A stretch of DNA of 11,526 nucleotides, taken from positions 1-11,526 of the forward strand of contig JAFYVD010000008.1 of the NCBI GenBank assembly GCA_017558425.1. The letters are read 5' to 3'. Numbering within the stretch: position 1 is the first letter of the stretch; each line of letters opens with the position of its first letter. Made by a program: the position numbers and the translations under genes. The notes under the pieces are model-generated. The model was not told where the DNA came from, made no database searches, and saw nothing but the letters and a program-made list of their open reading frames with translations. Shown here piece by piece: positions 1-6,103 of this stretch. Origin of the DNA: Clostridia bacterium. GTDB taxonomy: Bacteria > Bacillota_A > Clostridia > RUG12999.

Positions 1-708
1 GGCCTTAAATGCGGCGGAAGCGACGGATACAGCGGTATTACCGCAAATCCGCTTGTAGGCAGTCTGTCCGACCGACTCATTTCTATGGGCGGCAGTTGTG
101 TGCTCACCGAAGTTCCCGAAATGTTCGGTGCTGAGCATCTTTTGATGGAAAGATGTGTTGACAAAGCAACTTTTGACAAAACAGTTGACCTTATAAACAA
201 TTTCAAAAATTATTTTACCAGACATAATCAGGTGATTTACGAAAATCCTTCTCCCGGAAATAAAGAAGGCGGAATTACCACTCTGGAAGAAAAATCTCTC
301 GGTTGCGTTCAGAAAGGTGGACTTTCGCCTGTTGTGGACGTGCTCGACTATGGCGACAGACTCACCAAAAACGGTCTTTCGCTGTTAAACGGACCGGGCA
401 ACGACATTGTTGCCGTGACAAACCTTATGGCATCAGGCGTGCATATAATTCTTTTCACCACAGGCAGAGGAACTCCCCTCGGAAGCAGTGTTCCCACTGT
501 GAAAATCTCCACCAACTCCGCTCTTGCTGAGAAGAAGTCAGGTTGGATAGATTTTGACGCTTCTCCGCTGCTTGGAGAAAAATCCATGGAAGCATTGACG
601 GACGACCTGCTTTGTTATATAATCAAAGTAGCTTCAGGCGAAAAAACAAAAAATGAAATTAACGGATATTCCGAAATTTCTATTTTTAAAGACGGCGTTA
701 CGCTGTAG
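1..708 (+). CDS. uxaA: Altronate dehydratase, C-terminal part (5' end cut by window)
   Basis: The reading frame is open from base 1 and ends at TAG, giving 235 residues. Full-length UxaA is about 490-500 residues, so the N-terminal half, including the SAF domain, lies outside the window. Visible family signatures are GLKCGGSDGYSGITANP at the very start, LTEVPEMFGAEHLLMER, ENPSPGNKEGGITTLEEKSL, and FTTGRGTPLGSSVPTVKI near the end. From memory these match the E. coli altronate dehydratase very closely. The family removes water from D-altronate to give 2-keto-3-deoxy-D-gluconate in the cytoplasm, on the galacturonate branch. An internal ATG at 85 is not the start, because conserved sequence continues upstream of it. 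The beta-glucuronidase gene follows after 12 bases. The galactarate dehydratase GarD is a related alternative, but the sequence looks more like UxaA. Confidence 0.9.
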   Translation, partial: GLKCGGSDGYSGITANPLVGSLSDRLISMGGSCVLTEVPEMFGAEHLLMERCVDKATFDKTVDLINNFKNYFTRHNQVIYENPSPGNKEGGITTLEEKSLGCVQKGGLSPVVDVLDYGDRLTKNGLSLLNGPGNDIVAVTNLMASGVHIILFTTGRGTPLGSSVPTVKISTNSALAEKKSGWIDFDASPLLGEKSMEALTDDLLCYIIKVASGEKTKNEINGYSEISIFKDGVTL

Positions 709-720
709 AAAGGAAAATCT

Positions 721-2364
721 ATGAGCAGAATGTTTGAAACTCACCGCATCCGCGAAACAAAAAGTCTTGACGGAATGTGGAATTTTAAAACAGACATTTC
801 CGACAAAGAATATATTCTCCCCGTCCCTGCTTGTTGGGAACAGCATCCCGACCTGACCTGTTATAAAGGCGTGGGAACTTACACAAAAACCATCTACATC
901 AAAAAAAGCGGTAATATCCGCCTTGAATTTAAAGGCGTAAGTCACACTGCAGACATTTATTTTGACGGCGAAAAAGTGGCACATCACTACAACGCCTACA
1001 CTCCCTTTTCGGTTGTACTGAAAAATGTGACTGAAGGCGAGCACCAAATCAAAGTAATCGCCGACAACAGTTATACTGAAGATTCTGCACTTCACGTTCC
1101 CAACGATTATTACAGCTACGGCGGTATCACCCGTCCCGTAGTCCTTGAATATCTTGAAGAGGTATATATAAAATGGGTTCATTTTACCCCCGTTTTTGAC
1201 GGAAAATGGCAGGGCAAAACCGAGGTTTTGCTTGCAAATATTTCAGACTCGGACAAATCAGTCACTTTGAAAACTGAGCTTGCAGGTATTGAAAACTCCG
1301 CGGAAGTTGCCATTGCCGCAGGCGAAGAAAAAATTGTTACTTTTGAAAATACATACGAAAATGTGACACCCTGGGATATGGAAAATCCCAAACTCTATTA
1401 TCTTTCCGCATCAATCGGCGGGGATGATATGATTGAACGCATCGGTTTCCGCACCGTGACTTTTGATAAATCCCGACTGATGTTAAACGGCACCCCTGTT
1501 TATCTCAAAGGTTTTAACCGTCACGAAGATTATGCCGAATTCGGCTGTGCGATTCCGCCTCAGCTTATGGCAAACGACCTTGATTTGATTGTCGACATAG
1601 GCGCAAATGCTATTCGTACCTGCCATTATCCCAACGACGAAAGATTTCTCGATATGTGCGACGAAAGGGGCATCCTTGTGTGGGAGGAAAACCACGCAAG
1701 AGGGCTCACCGCCGACCAGATGAGAAATCCCAATTTTGAAATTCAATGCGAAGATTGTATTCGTGAAATGATTGAAAATCATTACAATCATCCTTCCATT
1801 GTAATTTGGGGGATTTTAAACGAATGTGCCTCAAACGAACCCGATTGCAGCCTGATGTACAAACGTCAGTATGATCAGATTAAATCTATGGACCAATCCC
1901 GTCCCACTACTTCTGCTTCAAATAAATACTACAAAGACATTTCTCTCGGCTATCCCGATATCGTGTCCTACAACTGTTATACAGGCTGGTATTCCGGCAC
2001 CGACACAAGAGGCGATTTAAATCGTCTTTTGGACTGGATCCAGTCGGATACCGAGGGTGCGGACAAACCCGTTATCATCAGCGAATTCGGTGCAGGCGGA
2101 ATTTACGGATTCCGCGACAGAACTCATTCAAAATGGAGCGAAGAACGCCAGTGCGAGGTTCTGACCGATAATTTGTCCGTTTACCTTGACAATCCAAGAC
2201 TTACAGGTATGTTTATCTGGCAGTTTGCCGATTGCCGTATTGACGAAGCAAGGCTTTTCATGTCCCGTCCCAAATGTCAGAATAACAAAGGTATTGTGGA
2301 TATTTACCGCAGGCCAAAACTTGCTTACGATACAGTAAAACGAATTTTCAAAGGAGAAAAATAA
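721..2364 (+). CDS. uidA: Glycoside hydrolase family 2, probable beta-glucuronidase
   Basis: A 547-residue family 2 glycosidase with a sugar-binding jelly-roll domain (about 14-145), an Ig-like domain (about 146-245) and a catalytic TIM barrel (about 248-547). The acid/base is probably E368 in WGILNE and the nucleophile E455 in VIISEFG. The barrel also carries GFNRHED (264-270) and IRTCHYP (298-304). N521-x-K523 in the segment NNKGI corresponds to the N-x-K motif that contacts the uronate carboxylate in beta-glucuronidases, so glucuronide is preferred over galactoside (established family knowledge plus inference). The segment after WEEN is short, and I see no equivalent of the long active-site Loop 1 of the E. 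coli enzyme. There is no signal peptide, so it should act in the cytoplasm on imported conjugates. The SD AAAGGA at 709-714 supports this ATG. It sits between uxaA and uxaC, which fits release of glucuronate for UxaC. Confidence 0.85.
   Translation: MSRMFETHRIRETKSLDGMWNFKTDISDKEYILPVPACWEQHPDLTCYKGVGTYTKTIYIKKSGNIRLEFKGVSHTADIYFDGEKVAHHYNAYTPFSVVLKNVTEGEHQIKVIADNSYTEDSALHVPNDYYSYGGITRPVVLEYLEEVYIKWVHFTPVFDGKWQGKTEVLLANISDSDKSVTLKTELAGIENSAEVAIAAGEEKIVTFENTYENVTPWDMENPKLYYLSASIGGDDMIERIGFRTVTFDKSRLMLNGTPVYLKGFNRHEDYAEFGCAIPPQLMANDLDLIVDIGANAIRTCHYPNDERFLDMCDERGILVWEENHARGLTADQMRNPNFEIQCEDCIREMIENHYNHPSIVIWGILNECASNEPDCSLMYKRQYDQIKSMDQSRPTTSASNKYYKDISLGYPDIVSYNCYTGWYSGTDTRGDLNRLLDWIQSDTEGADKPVIISEFGAGGIYGFRDRTHSKWSEERQCEVLTDNLSVYLDNPRLTGMFIWQFADCRIDEARLFMSRPKCQNNKGIVDIYRRPKLAYDTVKRIFKGEK
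2351..2356 (+). promoter_or_regulatory. Ribosome binding site of uxaC inside uidA
   Basis: AAGGAG lies within the last codons of uidA, 7 bases before the uxaC ATG. The junction is TAATG: the last base of the uidA stop is the first base of the uxaC start. This implies translational coupling of the glucuronidase and the isomerase. Confidence 0.75.
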
Positions 2365-3731
2365 TGGGAATTATAAACGACAGCTTTATGCTTAAAAACA
2401 AAACTGCGCGCAAACTTTACGAAAAATACGCGCAGGATATGCCCATAATCGACTACCATTGTCACCTTTCCCCCAAACAGATTGCTGAGGATTACAAATT
2501 CAAAAGTCCTTACGACCTGTTTTTAGGCGGTGACCATTACAAGTGGCGTCAGATGCGTTCAAACGGCATTGACGAAAAAATGATTACAGGCGACGGTGAC
2601 GAATATGAAAAATGGGTTGGTTTTGCGAAAACCATGCCACTTCTGATAGGCAACCCCATTTATCATTGGACATCGCTCGAGCTTAAAAGATATTTTGATA
2701 TCGACACTCCCCTTACAGAAAATACTGCAAAAGAAATATGGGACAAATGTGACGAACTCCTGAAAAAACCTGAGTTTTCCGCTCAGCAACTGATAAGAAA
2801 ATCAAATGTTGAAATTATCTGTACCACAGATGACCCGGCAGACGATTTGTTCTATCACAAACAGCTCCGCGAACAGGGATTTGAAACAAAAGTTCTCCCC
2901 ACCTTCCGTCCCGACAAGGTTGTGAACATTGACAAACCCGGTTTTGAAGAATATCTGTCCGCAAACGGACTTGACAGCTATGAAAAAATCTTCTCATGGT
3001 TGGGTGAAAAAGTCGAATTCTTCCACGAAAACGGTTGCCGACTTTCCGACCACGGCGTTGACTATGTTCCCTACGGCGAAGGTGATGCGAAAGCTGTTTT
3101 CGAAAAGAAAATGAATGGCGAGTTCATCACTCCCGACGAGGCTGATATTTATAAAACAGCCGTTATGACCGAATGTGCAAGACTTTATACAAAATACGGT
3201 TGGACAATGCAGCTCCATATGGGTGCAATCAGAAACAACAACAGTAAAATGTTCGACCGTCTCGGCCCCGACACCGGTTTTGACTCGGTAAACGATATTT
3301 GTATCGCTGAAAAGCTTTCCAAATTCTTAAACGGCGTTGAGCTTCTCTGCGGACTTCCCAAAACAATTCTTTACTGCCTCAATCCCAAGGACAATTATGT
3401 TCTGGGCACAATGCTGGGCAACTTCCAGAAAGGTCCCATTCCGGGCAAAATTCAGTTTGGTTCTGCTTGGTGGTTCAACGACAACCGCGACGGTATGGAA
3501 GAACAGATTAAAGCCCTTGCAAACCTTGGACTTCTCGGCAGATTCGTTGGTATGCTGACCGACTCAAGAAGCTTTGTTTCATATCCGAGACACGAATATT
3601 TCAGAAGAATCCTCTGTAATATCATCGGCACATGGGTTGAAGAAGGCGAATATCCCGACGATAAAGAAGCACTCAAGAAAATCATCGAAGGCATCTGCTA
3701 TAAAAACGCAAAAAAATATTTTGGATTTTAA
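2364..3731 (+). CDS. uxaC: Uronate (glucuronate/galacturonate) isomerase
   Basis: A complete 455-residue member of the uronate isomerase family in the amidohydrolase superfamily (E. coli UxaC is about 470). It converts D-glucuronate to D-fructuronate and D-galacturonate to D-tagaturonate in the cytoplasm. Family signatures are PIIDYHCHLSP (27-37) with the metal-site pair H32-x-H34, ICTTDDP (152-158), MQLHMGAIRNNN (282-293), GSAWWFNDN (366-374) and MLTDSRSF (397-404), whose D400 fits the conserved late barrel aspartate. The C-terminal stretch PRHEYFRRILCNIIG is also typical. The gene overlaps uidA by one base. This enzyme is the shared entry point of both uronate branches, so it links the glucuronidase product to downstream keturonate metabolism. 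It is followed by a strong terminator and is probably the last gene of the operon. Confidence 0.96.
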   Translation: MGIINDSFMLKNKTARKLYEKYAQDMPIIDYHCHLSPKQIAEDYKFKSPYDLFLGGDHYKWRQMRSNGIDEKMITGDGDEYEKWVGFAKTMPLLIGNPIYHWTSLELKRYFDIDTPLTENTAKEIWDKCDELLKKPEFSAQQLIRKSNVEIICTTDDPADDLFYHKQLREQGFETKVLPTFRPDKVVNIDKPGFEEYLSANGLDSYEKIFSWLGEKVEFFHENGCRLSDHGVDYVPYGEGDAKAVFEKKMNGEFITPDEADIYKTAVMTECARLYTKYGWTMQLHMGAIRNNNSKMFDRLGPDTGFDSVNDICIAEKLSKFLNGVELLCGLPKTILYCLNPKDNYVLGTMLGNFQKGPIPGKIQFGSAWWFNDNRDGMEEQIKALANLGLLGRFVGMLTDSRSFVSYPRHEYFRRILCNIIGTWVEEGEYPDDKEALKKIIEGICYKNAKKYFGF

Positions 3732-3784
3732 AAAATGCATTAACTGAATTACGATTTACACTCGGCTCTGTCGAGTATAAAAAA

Positions 3785-3812
3785 GGCGGAAGAATTTTTC
3801 TTCCGCCTTTTT
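3785..3812. terminator. Bidirectional intrinsic terminator between uxaC and adh
   Basis: GGCGGAAGAA at 3785-3794 pairs perfectly with TTCTTCCGCC at 3798-3807 around a 3-base loop. It is followed by five T on the + strand (3808-3812) and preceded by six A (3779-3784), which read as a T-tract on the - strand. It can therefore end both the uxaC operon and the convergent alcohol dehydrogenase transcript. A weaker ACTCG/CGAGT hairpin lies just before it at 3760-3776. Confidence 0.92.
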
Positions 3813-3829
3813 AACATACATCCTGTTTT

Positions 3830-4885
3830 TTATATTTTCACCACCGGCTTGATGAGGTCGGCAGGTTTATCTTTCATCAGCATAAGAGCTTCCTCGATTT
3901 TTTCCATACCATCAAAAATATGGGTAATAAGCGGACGGGTGTTGAGTTTGCCTGTTTTTATAAGTTCTGCCATTTTTTCCATTTTCAGTCTGCCACCGGG
4001 GGTAAGTCCGCCTCTGATGGTTTTGTGCCCCATTCCTACTCCCCATTCCACTCTCGGAATTTTTACATAATCGCCTTCACCAAGATAGTTCACATTACCA
4101 ATCACACCACCGGGTTTCAGCATACGAATTGCCTGGTCAAATGTGTCGTTATCGCCGCCTGCAATAACAACTCTGTCCACGCCCTGACCGTGGGTTTTCT
4201 CCATAATTTGGTCAACTATATCGCCCTGACGGTAATTGATAATGTCTGTCGCACCATAGCCTTTTGCAACCTCGACGCATTTGGGTCTTGAACCAACTGC
4301 AAAAATATTTGCCGCTCCGCGCATATTGCAACCGCAAACCGACATAAGTCCCACAGGTCCGATACCAATAACGCAAACATCGTCACCGAACTGCACATCT
4401 GCAAGCTCCACGCCGTGGAACCCTGTCACCACCATATCAGGAAGCATAACGGCATCCACCGGATCCACACCTTCAGGCAGGTGAGCCAGATTGGCATCCG
4501 CTTCGTTTACATGGAAAAATTCGGAAAAAACGCCGTCTTTATAGTTGGAAAATTTCCATCCCGACAGCATCCCTGAAGAATGCATGGGATATCCTGCCTG
4601 AGAAATTTTTGTCCCCCAATCGGGAGTAATTGCCGGAACAACAACTTTGTCACCAGGTTTAAAATCTTTCACAATCGAGCCCACTTCTGCCACTTCGCCC
4701 ACCGCTTCATGGCCAAGAATCATGTCGTGTCTGTCGCCGAGCGCTCCCGACCACACTGTATGAATATCCGATGTGCACGGAGCCACACAAATAGGTTTAA
4801 CTATCGCATCAAGAGGCCCGCACTCGGGCTTGTCCTTTTCAATCCAACCGGTTTTACCAATTGAAAGCATTGCAAAACCTTTCAT
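3830..4885 (-). CDS. adh: Zinc-dependent NADP-preferring secondary alcohol dehydrogenase
   Basis: 351 residues, the family length. It is a medium-chain zinc alcohol dehydrogenase that reversibly reduces ketones such as acetone and 2-butanone to secondary alcohols. From memory it is very similar to the Thermoanaerobacter brockii and Clostridium beijerinckii enzymes over the whole length, from MKGFAMLSIGK to KDKPADLIKPVV. The catalytic zinc ligands known from that family are all present at the same numbering: C37, H59, E60, D150, with S39 and H42. The nucleotide-binding motif GIGPVGL is at 174-180. The NADP-selecting residues G198, S199, R200 and Y218 are also kept, so NADPH is the likely cofactor. 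The start is fixed by GGAGGTG 7 bases upstream. The gene follows the DUF3048 gene on the same strand and converges with uxaC. The physiological substrate is not shown by context; a link to uronates is possible but unsupported. Confidence 0.95.
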   Translation of the reverse strand: MKGFAMLSIGKTGWIEKDKPECGPLDAIVKPICVAPCTSDIHTVWSGALGDRHDMILGHEAVGEVAEVGSIVKDFKPGDKVVVPAITPDWGTKISQAGYPMHSSGMLSGWKFSNYKDGVFSEFFHVNEADANLAHLPEGVDPVDAVMLPDMVVTGFHGVELADVQFGDDVCVIGIGPVGLMSVCGCNMRGAANIFAVGSRPKCVEVAKGYGATDIINYRQGDIVDQIMEKTHGQGVDRVVIAGGDNDTFDQAIRMLKPGGVIGNVNYLGEGDYVKIPRVEWGVGMGHKTIRGGLTPGGRLKMEKMAELIKTGKLNTRPLITHIFDGMEKIEEALMLMKDKPADLIKPVVKI

Positions 4886-4936
4886 AAAAAAACACCTCCG
4901 AAAAAACTTTACCTTTAGTTTGTTTTTCCGGAGGTG
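4886..4936 (-). terminator. Hairpin plus U-tract whose 3' arm is the adh Shine-Dalgarno
   Basis: On the - strand, CACCTCCG (4936-4929) pairs with CGGAGGTG (4900-4893). After one bulged base, an A/T stem of about 5 pairs extends it, with a loop of about 17 bases. Seven U (4892-4886) follow, and then directly the adh ATG. It begins about 15 bases after the stop of the DUF3048 gene, so it has the form of that gene's intrinsic terminator. The 3' arm also contains GGAGGTG, the only good ribosome binding site for adh, so the folded form would hide it. Whether it terminates, sequesters the SD, or both is inference. Confidence 0.7.
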
Positions 4937-4950
4937 AAATTATTCACTTT

Positions 4951-5961
4951 TTAAGACAATGTGATTTCCGAAGTAACAGGCATAATCTGAACAAATGTGT
5001 TACCGGGGTTAATGTTGAGCGCTTCTCCCGACTCGGTTTTATACTCGGTTTTTGCACTTCTGCCCGATTTTGACCATTTAATGGGAATATATTTTCCTTC
5101 TGTTACATAAAAACCATCGCCACTGCCGATGTTTTCAATATTCTGTCTGCCAACATCGTCAATACTGTAGTTTTTAACTTTATAAATCAGGATATTTTTC
5201 ACAGAAATAACATCTTCAAGCGTTCTGCTCTTATGAGGAGCACCATTAACATATCTTTCATAAAGTTTTGTTTCTTCATTATAGGTGTAGGAAACCCCGT
5301 ATGCTCCACTGTAAGGCAACAGAATTTCAGAAGCCGCAGTTCCCTTTTCAAGCGGTTTGCATTCTGTATTATAGGTAAACACCCTGTCTGTATCTTTTTC
5401 TGTTTTATATCCCAAACCTTTTGCCGAATCAACAAGCTCAGGCATGGAAGTATACAGATTATGAGGTGCTTTTTGTGAGCGGTCTCTATAGAAATTTTTT
5501 CCGTTATTTGAAGTAATTTCGTTTATGTTATTAATTCCGAGTGCGCTGATGTCGCTTGATGCCTGCGGGCTGAATCCGCAATGTGCATAAAGTGCGCCGT
5601 GTTCCATAACATAATCAAGGAAATAGTGTCTTGAAGAACGAACCGGTCCGATTTTTTCGGCTTTGCTGTCAAGGAAGAGTGCCATCAAACGAGTCGCCGC
5701 ACCCTCAACCATAATCTCATACACCGCATACGCATTTTCAATTCCGCTTTGCGGTCTTGCCAGACCCGAATCGTTATCTATCATCACAGCAACCGGGCGC
5801 GCTGTTGATGTTGACATTTTTTCATAAAATTCGTTTGTTGTCAGCGGTTTTTCCACCTTTTTTTCAGGCTCAACCACCGCTTCTTCCACCTGTTTTTTTT
5901 GACAGGAGCAAGCTGAAAGCACCATAGTCAGCACAAGAATTCCGGATATAATTTTTTTCAT
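4951..5961 (-). CDS. yerB: DUF3048 (YerB-like) lipoprotein
   Basis: 336 residues with a lipoprotein signal: basic MKK, a hydrophobic stretch to residue 15, and lipobox L15-S-A-C18. A charged linker (about 21-40) precedes the DUF3048 domain. Recognisable family stretches are RPVAVMIDND (55-64), RPQSG (69-73), GPVRSSRHYFLD (105-116), AHCGFSP (126-132), KAPHNLYT (164-171) and NPGNTFVQIMP (318-328). The protein should be anchored on the outer face of the cytoplasmic membrane. The biochemical role of DUF3048 proteins such as B. subtilis YerB is not established to my knowledge. The SD GGAGG lies 6-7 bases before the ATG. Transcription probably starts from the extended -10 promoter at 5994-6022, giving a leader of only about 25 bases. 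It is divergent from dxs and co-directional with adh downstream. Confidence 0.88.
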   Translation of the reverse strand: MKKIISGILVLTMVLSACSCQKKQVEEAVVEPEKKVEKPLTTNEFYEKMSTSTARPVAVMIDNDSGLARPQSGIENAYAVYEIMVEGAATRLMALFLDSKAEKIGPVRSSRHYFLDYVMEHGALYAHCGFSPQASSDISALGINNINEITSNNGKNFYRDRSQKAPHNLYTSMPELVDSAKGLGYKTEKDTDRVFTYNTECKPLEKGTAASEILLPYSGAYGVSYTYNEETKLYERYVNGAPHKSRTLEDVISVKNILIYKVKNYSIDDVGRQNIENIGSGDGFYVTEGKYIPIKWSKSGRSAKTEYKTESGEALNINPGNTFVQIMPVTSEITLS

Positions 5962-5993
5962 AATTTTCCTCCGTGAAATTTATTATATATTAG

Positions 5994-6022
5994 ATTTTAT
6001 CATATTTCAGACCTAATGTCAA
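5994..6022 (-). promoter_or_regulatory. Sigma-A promoter for the DUF3048 gene (extended -10)
   Basis: On the - strand, TTGACA (6022-6017), a 17-base spacer, then TAAAAT (5999-5994). TG plus one base directly precedes the -10, making an extended -10 element. Expected start is near 5987, about 25 bases before the coding start. Its -35 lies 2 bases from the -35 of the divergent dxs promoter. Confidence 0.83.
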
Positions 6023-6030
6023 TGTTGACA
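6017..6030. repeat. Palindrome formed by two abutting -35 boxes
   Basis: TGTCAA-TG-TTGACA: two perfect 6-base inverted arms around a 2-base centre. Each arm is the consensus -35 hexamer of one divergent promoter. It could also be an operator, but the promoter explanation accounts for it fully. Confidence 0.85.
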
Positions 6031-6053
6031 AAAACTCACTGTTGATATATAAT
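6025..6053 (+). promoter_or_regulatory. Consensus sigma-A promoter for dxs
   Basis: TTGACA (6025-6030), a 17-base spacer, and TATAAT (6048-6053): both hexamers are perfect and the spacing optimal. Expected start is near 6060, with a leader of about 44 bases that is too short for a riboswitch. Confidence 0.9.
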
Positions 6054-6087
6054 ATTTTAATGGATAAATTTGTTTTTCACACTCTGC

Positions 6088-6095
6088 AAGGAGGT
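6088..6095 (+). promoter_or_regulatory. Strong RBS selecting the GTG start of dxs
   Basis: AAGGAGGT lies 8 bases before GTG at 6104. No ATG lies in frame at a suitable distance, so this site supports the non-ATG start. Confidence 0.85.
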
Positions 6096-6103
6096 TACTG
6101 TAA

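Noticed and set aside
634..1182. 182-codon antisense frame across the uxaA/uidA junction
   Set aside because: The Phe/Val/Cys-rich composition is that of a shadow of the two real genes, and no family is recognisable.
1837..1845. Second Asn-Glu-Pro motif in the glucuronidase (372-374), resembling the catalytic NEP of E. coli GUS
   Set aside because: Aligning the preceding HPS-V/I-V-x-W-x-I segment places the acid/base at E368. The later NEP is out of register by five residues.
3760..3776. Small ACTCG/CGAGT hairpin after uxaC
   Set aside because: Only a 5-bp stem without its own T-tract. The adjacent 10-bp hairpin explains termination.
6060..6103. Possible riboswitch (e.g. thiamine-related) in the dxs leader
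   Set aside because: The predicted leader is only about 44 bases and shows no aptamer-like pairing.
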